DNA from: Bursaphelenchus xylophilus
Lineage: Eukaryota; Nematoda; Chromadorea; Rhabditida; Aphelenchoididae
Direction of reading: 5' to 3'
Assembly: GCA_904066235.2 (NCBI GenBank)
Contig: CAJFCV020000001.1
Location: 6,262,001-6,326,000 of the forward strand
DNA: 64,000 bases
Shown here: in pieces, positions 1-11,662 of the stretch
Position numbering within the stretch: the first letter of the stretch is position 1
Layout of the letters: every line of letters starts with the position of its first letter
The notes under the pieces: generated by a model
Told to the model about the DNA's origin: nothing
What the model saw: only the letters and a program-made list of their open reading frames with translations
The model's database searches: none
Translations under genes and position numbers: made by a program

Positions 1-3000
1 CTTATATTTTATGCAAATGTGATGTTGGTAAGGATATTTTGATTAGTTAAATCTGAATTTAGGCACAAGCCCAAGAATGTCTACTTGAGAAGTCGTTAAT
101 AAATCACAATTCGTCGCTGGTCTCAGCCAAATTAGCCCTTAGAATCAGTGATATCTACAATTCATGCGCCCATGTTATCCAAGGAGATGCGAGTGCTGAT
201 CGAGAGCTGGCTCTCATTAAGATATCGTCCTCTAGGTCCAAACAATGGCTGAGTCTCTGCAATGTAAAGACTAATTTATACGCGGCGATCTGTGCATTCT
301 TTAGAGGAACTTTTTACGATGATAAGAAGGAATTTGGTAAAGGGTAAGAATTTATCATTTTTTTGAGTATATTTTTTAGTGTTACTTGTTATGCTTATGG
401 CCTGGAGAAAGCCAAGCAAGCACTGGCGTTTGCTGAAAAGGACAAGAGAGACGGCCTAATTCAATCAGCTGTGTTTGTGTTGGAAGTTCTTACCCAAAAG
501 TATGTTTGTGAAGTTACTATAACAAGTTTTAGAGAGGCAAATTCGAGGAAAGAGAATGATTTTATCTACCATGAGAGGACCCCCACTTATGCGGACCTGG
601 ATGAATTCAAAGCTCCGACCGAACTGGTCAGTCCCAATTCGTATGACCCCTTGGATAAATCTCTGGCCGGCGAAGATCTTTTCAAACAATTGTTACCCAG
701 TACTGTTATTACAATCGTTTCTTTATACGAGGAAAGAAAAGCCCAAATGAAACGAGAGGTGCAAGACAAGGTGGACCGAAAGGACATAGAGTTGGAAGAG
801 TTCTTGACCACGCTAAGATTGGACAAATTAAACTTGGATCAGCCTTACGAAGCATACCGATTGCCTGAGGCATTACTGACATGTTGTAGTGAAATGGCAT
901 CCAACCCATCGGCTGTTCCTGATCTCAATGTCAAATTCCATGAAGTTGCCACAAGATCTGCGGAGGCTGAATGCAAGTTGTCCGAGCTTACCAATCGTTT
1001 GAATGCGATTAATGCCAAAGAATTGGTAGGAGCCCGGTTTAAATATTGTATCCTTAATGTTTAGGTTGAAACTGATGGTTTCAAAGCAATTGTAAAGAAG
1101 GTGAAAAGTTTGAATGAGCATCATCTGGTTGCTAAGAAAAATAATACTGAACTTCAAGCAGGATTCGATGCGACTACTGATAATCTAAAGGTCTTAACGA
1201 AGCCCATCCATGAACTCACGAAGATGCTTTGCGATGAATTCTTTGATCCGGGTATGATAGAACCAGGCTTAAATAATGGTGAATTTATTATTTCAGTTGA
1301 TACTCCCGAAGGAAAGGAGTTGAAAAGATTATTGGATAAAGTGGATGAGATGCAAAAACAGCGAAGGAAGTTGGTTGAAGATCTGAGAGATGCTTTGGAC
1401 AGAGATGATATAACTCCTCAAGCCTTGGTGGATCCTTATGTACAGCCAGAAATTGTAATTGAGAAGCAGATCAAAAAACACGATCAAAAATTGGATCTAA
1501 TAGAGAAGAATCTGTCTGCACAAAGCAACATCATTAAAGCCGTTATCAATGGAAATGCCGCTTTTGATGAGGTCGGTCAAAAGATTGCTAAAAGAGAAGA
1601 AAAGTAAGTGTCTCAGTAAATTGATTTGACGATGTTTAGGAAATCAACAGAAGCCGCCAAATTACTCGCGTCTTATCAAGGCTACAAGGAGATCGTAAAG
1701 CAAACGATTTCGGCTATTGAATTCTACACGCAACTGTTTAGTATGATTACAAAGCTGAGTGATTCTATTAAGAATATTGAAGAAGCGAGTACGTTTAATT
1801 CAGCAGAAGTTTATCTTTATTCAGATACGAGGTTTGAGAAGGAACTGATTGATCGGAAGAAGGCGGTCGAAGAAAAGGAACGTGCGGCCTTGGCCGCAAA
1901 GCAAGCGGCCGAAGCTATGGCCGATTTTGGATTCCCTTCTATTTCGCCTTGTGTTCCTTCGAATGGAGTTACTGATGCAAAGAGACCGGGTGCAGGTAAG
2001 AAGATGACTGATTTTGGGTTTTGATGACATTTTCATCCAGGCCGAAAAACTTTGGGAGATTACTTGGATCATTACAAAAACAACAGCAGGCTGCCGCCAA
2101 ATCCAACTCCAAGCTGGGCCCCTCCTCCATTCTCGGCCCCTGTATCGGCTCCTTATCAGCCCTCATCGGTTTCAAATAACCCGCTACCGGCAGCTGCACG
2201 TCATGCTTCACCATATTACCCGTCACATCCACAACCTCAGCCTCAGGTCCCCCAAAGCCAAATGAATTCCGTAATATCTCCCACACCACCAAGTATGTAC
2301 TCGCAGCCACCGGTGGCCCCGAACCCATATGATCGATACCCAACGTCACAGCCGAACCAGGCTCAACATGCGATGTATTCGGCAGCCCAGAGTATGGGCA
2401 ACCGCGCTCCTGCTACTTACTCGACACCGTCTTCAACTATCCAACAGCCTGCTCAGCATAACTTTTCTTACAACGCATTGCCAGGAAACATGGCAGTGAA
2501 CTCGAATTCGGGTGTGTACAACCAACTAGCTGCACATAATTACATCCCACAACCTCCGCCTGTTCAACAACAATACTTTCCGACGTCTCCCGAATCAGCG
2601 CAACCAGTGCCGAGTGCCTATCAAAATATGTATATGACGCCTGCAGTATCGGGGAATCAGCCTATTCAGACAGTGTCCAATGGAATCCATCAAGTCCCAA
2701 ATGTTTCCTATCAGAATCCCCAAATCTGCGCTTCCCCTGCAGCTTACACGCAACCGAATCCACCTATCCAGGGACAAGAAACTGATGTCCTGGCTGCGGT
2801 TGGCTTCTCATCTCCTGGAGTACCGTCCCAATCTACTTACCAAACAGTCCCAGCTATGCCTCCATCGTCGGGATTTTCTTCGGCTGCTAAAACTTACCAG
2901 CCGAACACCTCGGGTTATAACCGACCTGCACCTGGAGTTTCGCCTTGGCATCAAGGACTCGCCACCCCTTACAACCCAAACCAACCCTTTCCACCTGGTC

Positions 3001-3026
3001 CCCCAAATAACAACAGTCTGATTTAA
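1..3026 (+). CDS. alx-1: ALIX/PDCD6IP homologue (BRO1-domain ESCRT adaptor), 5' end outside the window
   Basis: ALIX is a cytoplasmic adaptor that links ESCRT-I and ESCRT-III in endosomal sorting and membrane scission. The window opens inside the BRO1 domain: the first exon piece ends at 27 and the next begins at 63, reading across as LAQAQECLLEKS, which matches the conserved LAQAQE of ALIX. The following exons carry KENDFIYHERTP, another BRO1 signature (ALIX has KDNDFIYHDRVP). Exons at about 1065-2010 give the coiled-coil V domain. The last exon, about 2040-3026, is a proline-, glutamine- and tyrosine-rich tail, as in ALIX. Introns are 37-60 bp with GT..TTTTAG or TTTAG borders. The stop is TAA at 3024-3026. 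It converges with png-1, with 168 bp between the stops. The family assignment is firm; the symbol follows C. elegans alx-1. Confidence 0.93.
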
Positions 3027-3194
3027 ACATATCATAACCTTGAGAGTAATTTATTTTGCATGTGATAAACGTCATCGGTGAATTCTAAACATTATACCAG
3101 TAAATGAAAGATGATTTCACCTCTTGTAATGAATATATTTTAATTATCCTTACAATTAATATTTAGCAACATCACAGTTTCAAACCTGATAATT

Positions 3195-6090
3195 TCATTC
3201 AATCTCTAGCTCAATTCTTAGACTAATAGATGGCTCACAAAGTGAAGTCCGGAAGAGTTGGGAATGTTGGAAAGCCTGTTCCCCATCCCCTCCTCTGAAA
3301 TTGACAGATAATTCCAAATGATCAGCATCTTCGAAGTCCGTCATCTCAAGATTTCCATCATCATCGATCATCTGACAGAGGTTTCCTCCGCATAAGGTAG
3401 CATTGGCCTTGCCTGAATGGAAGATGGCGATCTTTCCAATGTTGATTCTCAGAAGTTTAGGTTTGATCCCATCTAAATTAATCCTCCAGGACAAATCCCC
3501 GTTTTTGCTATCTTCAGTGCGGCAGATGTAGGCGACCTTCCAGTCTTTCTCAACCTTCCTTTGAATGTTCCTCGCTTCTTTAAGGTAAGAAAAGAGCCCT
3601 CTGGTCACTTCGTCTTTGTTGTTCTGACGATAATAAGCGTCCTGAACAATGTCATATTCTAGCCTACAATTAGACAAGTCATTAGGACGGAGAATTAAAT
3701 TAAAGTGTTGAAAAGCCACGTACACGAACAGTTTAGCTTCTTTTTCGGCTTCGGTTAAGTTTATTTCGACCGGTTCATGCTTCATTTCCATCCGTGCTAA
3801 CCTCCAGGCCACACCACCGCTCTTCCGGCCCTGTTCGGTTCCTTCTCTGAGACTGAGTTTGGGGTTTAATAACTGGATTGCTTCCCGTAGTTGGCGATGA
3901 CGTAGAACATTGCGTCGTTCCTCGGGAAGTTCCTTTTGAAGGCGTTGATTTAATTTCTAATCAGTTTTTATAACCATGACAACCTTACATACCGTGAGAC
4001 AATTGAGTAAAACCAATTCTCGTACAGCCTTTCTTCGCTGAAGCGTCTCCTTATGATGGAAGGTATACCTCCAAGTAACGTCTTGAACATGGTCTTTAGA
4101 AATGGCGAAAACGTAGTTTATTGTTTTTTTCCAACCCTGAGAATTCGTTGAATAAAAATATTGTACTTACTTTCTCATAAAGTAAAGGGGTGTCTATCAC
4201 ATTTTCACAGGGATCCAGATGAATCCAGGTCTGACTCTCAAGATCAAACACCTCTACCCAAGCATGGTCTTCGGTGCACGTAACGTATCTGACTTCGAGT
4301 CCTATAGCTCGACAACAAAGAGCAAAACAATTGGCCCATTCTCCGCAACGACCCTCCCGGGTTTCAATTAATGTCGCCGGATTGTTAAAACGAGCGAAAC
4401 GATACCTTTGGTTACATTGAGTGCAATTATATACTTCTACCCGATCTGCTCCCCGTTGTTTTTCATCGTAAGTAGGAGTACTACTTTCTGAAAACATCAA
4501 ACAAAGTCTTACTAGTCCTTCCGGAAAGTCGCCGGACTGAAATCGGCGACATGCACTCCGCGAAAACGAAAGTTCACTTTGCACTGTGCAATTTTTGGCT
4601 TTTTGCACTGTGCAATAAGCTTTTTCGAGCTGTCGCTCGCACCCTGAGTTTTTTCTCACAGTGCATGTCGCCGATTTCCGTCCGGCGACTTTCCGGAAGG
4701 ACAGTATCGGTCTGTCGGGAAAAAAACGGCGGATCGTCGCGCCTCGGAGTCGCTCATCATCGCTTTGCGACGGCAAGCCGCGGCTTGTGATTTGGTGCGC
4801 GATAGCGGCGAGGCGAGACATTTTGCTGCGACGATCCGCCGTTATTTTCCCGTCAGACTGATACATGATTTCTGAAGCCAAGCTTTAAACAGGTAATTTA
4901 AAAAAATATGACTCACAAGGGAAGTACACCAAGTGAGACACTCAGATTTTCTTTAAATTTTTTGCAAACACGTCGTGTAGCCATATATCAACTCCTCAAA
5001 ATTTTAGCACGCCCTTTGCAGAGGCACCCGGGATATTTAACGATCTTTGTGGCCGATAGAGCGCGCGACACGCGGAGAGCAGTCAGAAAAAAAAACGCTT
5101 TATCGCCTTGTGTTTGCTAGTTTTGTGCAGAAAATATTTATTTTTAGTATAAACACAGACCCTCTACGGAAGAAATAGGCATGAATTTTTTGATGCCAAA
5201 ATTCGTAAAAAAGTTTCCGATCTAAAAATCTCGGTCGTTTCTGCAAAGCGCAAGCTAGGGTCTCGCATGTGCCTTAGAAAGAAATTATCTAAATTTGTGC
5301 CAAGTTTCATCAAAATCTGAGCCTCGAACTTGGTGTACTTCTCCTGTCAATACTCATTGCCCCGGGACACAGTCAAAATCTACCACCTACCAACAAATGT
5401 AGTTTTTTTTAAACACGTCACGCATTCTGGTTGATCCATCCAACGGAAAAATTCATCATGGAACCAAACCATCAGATTTTTTGCAAGCAAGACCTCAGAG
5501 ATAACGCCAGTTTCAATTATCTTAGATTTTGCTTGTATATTCTCAAATGGGATAACGGATAAAGCTAGGGTCTGATTGATTTCGTCTTCATATTGCTTCA
5601 CAAGTTCCACAACGGACACGATGTTCTTATGTAAAAACCGCCTCTCTTCTTCATTAGCCTTCTTAGGATTTTGGATTTCTGGCTCAACAGGTTTATAATG
5701 TTGTCGTATTAGACTTTCCAAGCCTCTTGGGTCAGCTCCTTGTGCTCGGCCAACTTCCTTACCGTCAATAAAGAATACAAAGGTTGGCATAGCTCGAACG
5801 TTATGCATTCTGGCAAGCACTAAATGTTTTAAAAAATTGATAGAAAAGCCTTACTAGAACATTTGTCGACATTCACTTTGGCAAATACGGCGTCTTTATA
5901 TTGATTAGAGAGGTTTTCGAAATGAGGAGCTATCATTCTACATGGTACACACCTATGACGTTAAATATGTTAAAAAAAGGCTGAAAAATTACCAGTCAGC
6001 ATAGAAATCTGCCACAAGAAGTCGTTGAGTCCCCGCCTTCTTCTGAATGGCAGGCCATTCTCCATCGTGATTAACATGCTCGACCACCAT
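3195..6090 (-). CDS. png-1: Peptide:N-glycanase with N-terminal thioredoxin domain
   Basis: This cytosolic enzyme removes N-glycans from misfolded glycoproteins during ER-associated degradation. From the ATG at 6090 the protein begins MVVEHVNHDGEW and, after a short intron (about 5954-5992), has a thioredoxin active site WCVPCRM; the thioredoxin fold continues through AMPTFVFFIDGKEVGR. The transglutaminase-like core follows at about 4490-4175, with CVTC and CTQC pairs (probable zinc ligands) and a complete catalytic triad: Cys in GRCGEWANCF, His in DHAWVEV, Asp in HLDPCE. The C-terminal exon (3195-3812) is the PAW carbohydrate-binding domain. The thioredoxin-PNGase fusion is known from C. elegans PNG-1 and supports a nematode source. 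The intron at about 4489-5388 is filled by three MITEs listed separately. The stop is at 3195-3197. Confidence 0.95.
4511..4705. mobile_element. MITE family A, palindromic, in png-1 intron
   Basis: The ends are inverted repeats of about 45 bp: the left end starts ACTAGTCCTTCCGGAAAGTC and the right end reads the same in reverse complement with ACTGTCCTTCCGG. Between them is a short centre with several copies of the motif TTGCACTGTGCAA. No coding capacity is seen. It abuts the next MITE directly. A degraded copy of the left end lies at 27698 inside a laminin intron. Confidence 0.75.
4704..4863. mobile_element. MITE family B, copy 1 (hairpin), in png-1 intron
   Basis: This is a 160-bp near-palindrome with ends TATCGGTCTGTCGGGAAAA and its inverted partner at 4845-4863. 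The arms continue inward as CGGCGGATCGTCGC, so the whole element can fold as one hairpin. Three relatives occur at 19015-19180, 36414-36503 and 59296-59456. There is no open reading frame of note. Confidence 0.8.
4916..5346. mobile_element. MITE family C, copy 1, in png-1 intron
   Basis: A 431-bp element with inverted ends CAAGGGAAGTACACCAAGTG and its partner at 5325-5346. It is flanked by the direct repeat TCA (4913-4915 and 5347-5349). The 3-bp target duplication suggests the PIF/Harbinger group. Related to the 449-bp copies at 6781-7229 and 56865-57313. Confidence 0.82.
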
Positions 6091-6487
6091 CCTTCACTCT
6101 CTTCTTGATGTACACGTCTTCTGAGCAATCAGCGGAAAATTATTTATGAATATCAAAACGCCACGGTTTTTCTGCGTTCAATCTTTCGTCTCGGGATTGT
6201 CCATGACCATGTGTATTGATGGAATCAGTGATAAGAACGTAATCCCGTTTCTGGCGGGATTGTTTATAACCAGATAATTGTCGGAAATGGCGTCACTTTG
6301 AACCGAAACATTTTTAACACAAGTTTGGTTACTGTAGTCATGATGACTTTTGATTAATTAATCACCGCCTCCTTATTTAACCTAACCATTTGACGGTTGA
6401 CCCATGATTGAGTGTGTAGAGTGAAAGGAAGACGGCTAGTTTTGTTTTATTTTTGATTTTTTGAGTCGACGGATCAAAAAACTACTA

Positions 6488-7426
6488 CAGGGTGGGCCAC
6501 TCGAAGCTATCGTTCTCTTTCTTTCATTTTCTCTGCGGAGACTACAGTTTTCTCGGTAGCCAATGATGTGGACTTTTTCAATCTTCTTGAAATCTTTTTT
6601 TAAAGTTAATGCCCTGGTGGTAATACAGGTAATACAGACAACACTTTTTTGCTTTCAAAACTGCTTTAAACAAGTTTAGAGAGAGCGTAAGCAACTTTTT
6701 ACTCCAAGACTTCACCAAAGAAACCAAAAATTTTCCATTTTCGAGAAAGTCGATTGAAAATCATTCCAAACATTTTCTAACAAGGGAAGTACTTGAAGTG
6801 TGACGCTCAGATTTTGATGAAACTTGGCACAAATTTAAAATAATTTTTTCTAAGATATATGCGGGAATCCTAGCTCGCGCTTTGCAGAAACAACCGAGAT
6901 TTTTAGATCGAAAGTAGACGAAAATTTGGGACTTTTTGCCGAATTTCGGCACGAAAAGTTTCATGCCTATTTCAACCGTAAAGAATAATGTTTCTACAAA
7001 AAATCAAATTTTTCAGCACGAAACTGCCAAAGTTATGGCCAAAAAGCGGTTTTCTCTCTGACCGCTCTCCACGTTGAGCGTGCTCTCTCGGCGGCAAAAA
7101 TCGTTCAATATCTAGGCGGCGCCCGCAAAGCGCGAGCTAAAACTTTCAGGAATTGATATTTAGTCCATACCCGATGTGTGTGCAAAATTTAAAGAAAATC
7201 TGAGCGTCACACTTGAAGTACTTCCCCTGTAAGTTTCAGCGGTTTAGGCTCGAAAATAATTTTTCAAAGCTTTGTAAGGTTAATTCGAAATGTTTTTTTT
7301 TTTGAAATTCAATCGGTTGAAAATGCAAATCTCGGCTCCAGAAAAATCTAAATTTTAGGAAAATCGGCGGAGTCTCCGCGGAGAAATTCAAAGAAAGAGG
7401 ACGTCAGCTTCGAGTGGCCCACCGTG
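6488..7426. mobile_element. Mariner-like MITE interrupted by a family C MITE
   Basis: The left end at 6488 reads CAGGGTGGGCCACTCGAAGC and the right end, read inward from 7426, CACGGTGGGCCACTCGAAGC; the similarity continues for about 55 bp as far as GCGGAGACT. The dinucleotide TA flanks both ends (6486-6487, 7427-7428), as expected for Tc1/mariner targets. Removing the inserted family C copy (6781-7229) leaves about 490 bp without transposase, so this is a non-autonomous element. Confidence 0.8.
6781..7229. mobile_element. MITE family C, copy 2, nested in a mariner-like element
   Basis: Exactly 449 bp, with ends CAAGGGAAGTACTTGAAGTG and its inverted partner, flanked by TAA on both sides (6778-6780, 7230-7232). 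It is the same length as the copy at 56865-57313, so both probably descend from one recent source. It inserted after the surrounding mariner-like element. Confidence 0.85.
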
Positions 7427-8090
7427 TAAAACACTGAGGGTTTCAAAGGTGGGGGATGGGAGCGAGAGGGACTTATTTTCTGATTCCAAAACTTCCATGG
7501 ACTTCGTTCTTCTTCAATTTGGCGGGATATCCCGTTTCATGTCTTTATGTGTGGCTGTTGTTGTATTTCTTAAATATTTGCTCTGCTGCCAGCAAACCCC
7601 TGCCTTCCCCAGCCAGCGACCTCCAACAAAAACCGTTTAATATCATGTGAGTAACGTGTCCAGTCGCTCTTTAAAGATTTCAGTGACAAATTTTTCTCTC
7701 TCTCTCGCCTCTCGGAATCACTCTCGACCTCCCGTTTTCGTTGCGCATTTTTATCAATTGTTCTCTATTCGAATAATAACTTTTTCGTGGTTGTTTAAAT
7801 ATGGTGCGAGTTGTTTGCCAACCAAATCATGATGTTTAATTGCACGTGGAGGTTTCAATCACTGAAGTTTCCTGATCTGGAGATCTTCCGAATTGGCTAC
7901 ACGTAATCAAGACTTTTTTACACCAGGCATCGTACTAACGTTAATGATACATTTGTAGACTGCTTGAACACATTTAACTTCTTTATCGCTGAAATGAATT
8001 TACGAATGAGAAAATGGGAATACCAGTTACCGTATTCTTTCAGAAAAATTCCTTCCCAAACTCTGTTGAATGTCTGCGGCTTCAGGATAA

Positions 8091-10311
8091 ATGGGATCAA
8101 GTGACAATGATTTTGGTGGGGTCCCTGGGGCCAATGAGGAGACCAGCTCTTTCGAGCCCCCCAGAGATACCACTGTCCCCGTCCAGTTCGCTATAGACGA
8201 TTGGTGCGCACCAGTTTGGAATAACGACGAAGCAGAGACGCCTTCAAATACTCGCTTAAAAGAATTGAGTATTCAAACAGATCATGGAGTTCCCATGTCC
8301 AGCAAACAGGTACAAAGGATAATATAAAATGAATGCAGGGTTATTCTGCAGATAGACGACACTCCTCAACACAGTCCAAAGATTGAGATTGTAGTCATAA
8401 AACAGCCGGAAGAACAACATCGCGCGAGATATCTGTCAGAGGGATCGAGAGGCGCCATCAAAGATCGGAATGGGTCTTCGCATTGCACCATTAAAGTATG
8501 TTAATGAAGAAGACGGATCTTAAGAGTTTCCATTTACAGCTACAAGGGTTTTATCGTCCCACTCGAGTAGAAATGTTTGCTGCAAATGGGACAGGAGATC
8601 TGAATCCCCATCAATTTTACAAACTAATACCTGTGTCAGGTAAATCAGCGACGACTACTCCTTGTAAGAAAGTGGTGGCTCATGATGGAGTCGAATGTTT
8701 GGAGGTGTTACTCCGACCCGAAAATGATATGACTGCCATGTAAGAACAATGACTTAAGGCACCTTTAGCTTCTTACATATCATAGAACCTTAGTTCGCGC
8801 TTAGAATGCGAAGCTGAGTATTCAGCAATGATTACCAATGATAGAGTGTAGCACGGACAAGCAGTCACACGGCATTTCGTACGTTGGGACACTTTTCTTA
8901 ACTAGTAGTGTTAAAAGGTGATTTTTCGATATTTTCCTAAAAGTACTCGATTTTTTAAAGTGGGATTGAAATGAATTTAATACACTTCCTAATATCATAG
9001 GGTACACGATGGAATGATTCCGGGACAGGTTAATTCAAAATCCGAGCCAGATTGGCCAAAAAATCGTCAGGGGTATACTTTTGAAAGGGCCAAAAATATT
9101 AAAATAGTTGCCAAGCTGATAATTTTTTTTCACGGGCTGATTCCATATGGTAATAGGTTTTTAGACATGCTCTTTCGAATTGCATTAGCAGGTTTTTGGT
9201 ATCTCTTAACAAACCTTAGATACTGCAATTTTCCACAGGGTAGGTATACTTTCATAACGGGGTACATATGTAAGTGTGTGGAGGGCCTGGCTGGCCACCC
9301 CTGGTTTTTTCGGCTAGTCAAGCAGAATGCCAACACTTTCCCTGTTTTTACACTTCCACATTCACCACTTTATCGATAAGTTTTCAGATTGGATTGCATT
9401 GGCATCCTTAAGATTTGCTCTTATAATAATCGACAACGGCGCCAACGGCGAACAAACGCGAATACTAATGACTCAAGTGAAAATTTAAATGCCGTTTCAA
9501 CGAGGATTTGTTTCAGGGCATACGTTTTGAGTGGCCAAGAGCAGGTCCAAGTAATCAAGAGTTTCACTGAGCCCATCAGATGTGGTGAGCCCCCATTTTC
9601 ATTCCATATTTAATATTTCAGTACAACAACTGGGTGTTCCCGAAGTCTTAAAGATGTCGCTTAGCAAAGCACAAGCTTCTGGGGGCCAGGAAATGTTCAT
9701 TATTGGCAGGAATTTTGATCGGAATACCACAGTTCTGTTCAGAGAGTACACTGACTGTAAGACCATTACAAAAATTGTAAACATATTCTTGCAGCCGGCA
9801 CTCTTTGTTGGACAGCTGAAGCCGAGATCCAGAAGCCGTTCTTCCACCAATGTCACATCGTCTGTTTGATTCCTGAGTATCCGAATAAGTATCGTGGAGG
9901 AACTGTCTCCGTTACGGTGAAATGCGGCCAAAAGTACAGTCATCCGAGCACGTTCATCTACCTCCCATGCGGTCAGTCGGTGATTGGAACTCGCTGAAAT
10001 CCAGGGGAATCGAGTCTAGACCTTCGAGGCTCGATTATTCTAACTTTAAGCGATAAAACGTGCGATTCCTTTCCGATTTTATGACTGTTTGTATGTTTTC
10101 AGAGGAGCAAGAAGACGAATGGTGTCCTCCCGGGTCTCCAAGGACCTCTATCAAACGGTCTTGGTACCAGCGATCCACTCAATGGGACAATAATGCCGCC
10201 TATGACATGCCCTACTTTGAATACGAGCTCAACAATTCCAATGGATTCTACCCCACCTCATACGACGAGACCTCCTCGGATCAGCCCGGAAAGAAATCTC
10301 GAAAAATATAG
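8091..10311 (+). CDS. NFAT5: NFAT5/TonEBP-like Rel-homology transcription factor
   Basis: Seven exons join in frame: 8091-8309, 8352-8495, 8540-8739, 9388-9584, 9622-9756, 9795-9971 and 10103-10311, giving about 426 residues. The DNA-binding Rel-homology part has QHRARYLSEGSRGAIKDR, nearly the NFAT recognition loop, then HQFYKLIPVSGK and DCIGILKI. The second (IPT/TIG) part has GVPEVLKMSL, MFIIGRNFDRNTTVLF and FFHQCHIVCLIPEYPNKY, closest in my reading to NFAT5. The protein is far shorter than vertebrate NFAT5; only short flanks surround the Rel region, and no calcineurin-regulated serine-rich domain is seen. The 648-bp intron 3 is unusually long for this genome. A polyadenylation signal AATAAA lies at 10358-10363. 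NFAT5 in other animals is a nuclear regulator of hypertonic stress genes. Confidence 0.88.
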
Positions 10312-10715
10312 AAACTAAGTCAACAGGGTAAAATACACATATCACAGTATTCCTCTCAATAAATTGTTATTCTTGGTTCGATCAATTTCTCAAAAAAGTT
10401 TCCTCGGTACGAAAAATGTATGCAGGCATTGGCACTGACCGGTCGTACGCATGTCATCACGAATGTCATGGTGGTCCAAGCGCGCGCACAACAGGCAGCC
10501 ATATCTCGGACTACGAATCAGTAAAGTAAAAATATCTTGGTCAGATCGGGATTTTTTCGATTTTTTTTTGTTTTTTCCAAGCCGTATTTTAGCCCAGACT
10601 TTTCAATAACGTAATTTTGAGCAATTTCGTTTCGGAAAAAACAAAAACTTGAACTTTGACTTTTACCAAATTACAAAAATCTCCTTCTGATCATCTGATA
10701 TCAAGTATAATATAC

Positions 10716-11390
10716 TGGGTGTTTCAAGAAATTTGGAACAAATAATTTGCTTATATCTTTGTGTTCTTTGCAGCTATCAACGAATTTCTTTTTGCTTCTA
10801 AAAATTTGCGTTGTGCGTTTTTAGAATCTCTAAAAAAAATTTTTGTCGTCGGCGGAGGGACCATTTCTCGGCGGAGAAAATTAGGGCCTTTTTTAAAAAT
10901 CACATCGTATTACATGGCCGAAACGCCGTTGGAACGGCTGAAATCAAGTTCACGTTATACCTCCGTGGATTTTACGGAATGCTTTTTTGCGTTTTTGATT
11001 TTGCGCATATCCGCGGAGGCGCGGCGGAGACCTCAGATTTCGGCGGACATTGTTTTGGGCCTTCGGCTTTTGCAAATTCATGTTGGAAAAGAGGTTGGGG
11101 TGATTTTTTGTTGTCATCCGATGCAAAGATGGCAAAAATTTCGTACTTTCTTTCCCCGGCGGAGGATCGGCGGACGCTTTATCGCAGGGTAAAAGCAGTC
11201 TTAGGTGTCCGGGAAAAATCTCAGATGCAAGAATCCATCAGAACAACATTTTTTTTGGTCAGGCGGACAAATCGGCCGAGGATTCGGCGGAGGCTTTATC
11301 AAAGGGTCAAAACGCAAATTCTGAGCGACGACTTCCGCGGCGGTCCTTCACATACGTCATTTCTTCACAATCATTATGCTTTACGGTAGG
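10716..11390. repeat. Probable degraded transposable element (mariner-like left end)
   Basis: After a TA, the sequence CTGGGTGTTTCAAGAAATTT resembles the outer end of many mariner-type elements. It is followed by about 550 bp rich in CGGCGGAG-like motifs, unlike the AT-rich surroundings. I find no matching right end, and the long frames in it look like by-products of base composition, not genes. Confidence 0.4.
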
Positions 11391-11573
11391 CACGTAGCTC
11401 GTGCATTAGGAACCCTTGATACAATACCCCCCCTTTCAGGCATTTATTGCATTAGTAAAATCAGCGGAATAAAGATTGAATAGGATTATTACAGGTGGCT
11501 GGGCTGGGCTTGGCTGGTTATTTTCTATCCAAATACTTTTATAATAAAAATTTTGTTTTTATTAAAATTTTTT

Positions 11574-11597
11574 TGGGAGGGGGGGGGGAGGTGGGTC
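11574..11597 (+). repeat. G-run
   Basis: A nearly uninterrupted run of G (GGGAGG followed by a longer run, then AGGTGGG) in otherwise AT-rich DNA. It could form a G-quadruplex or simply be slippage-prone. Confidence 0.6.
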
Positions 11598-11662
11598 GAC
11601 CCAAAAAGAATTCAAATTCAAAATTACCATTTCAATTTTTCAAAAGTTGGGGTGTCGGTTGA

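Larger units (their letters stand above)
6091..8090. other. Intergenic region between png-1 and the NFAT5-like gene
   Basis: The two flanking genes are divergent, so their promoters should lie here. Apart from the nested transposable elements, the remaining sequence shows no convincing conserved gene. A possible short spliced reading frame at 7456-7797, described in the findings, is too weak to call. The NFAT5-like start at 8091 is preceded by GGCTTCAGGATAA, which contains an acceptor-like TTCAG. Confidence 0.6.

Noticed and set aside
8352..8400. A calcineurin-docking PxIxIT site (SPKIEIVV) in the NFAT5-like protein
   Set aside because: The segment aligns with the first beta strand of the Rel domain (KIVVQPETQHRARY in NFAT5), so the resemblance is structural.
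9014..9379. A 121-residue frame in the NFAT5-like intron 3
   Set aside because: The exons on both sides join in phase without it and the protein alignment is continuous; no features of its own.
10761..11389. Long open frames (143 and 192 residues) in the CGGCGG-rich stretch
   Set aside because: Two overlapping frames with similar low-complexity content and no recognisable domain; best explained by the composition of a repeat.
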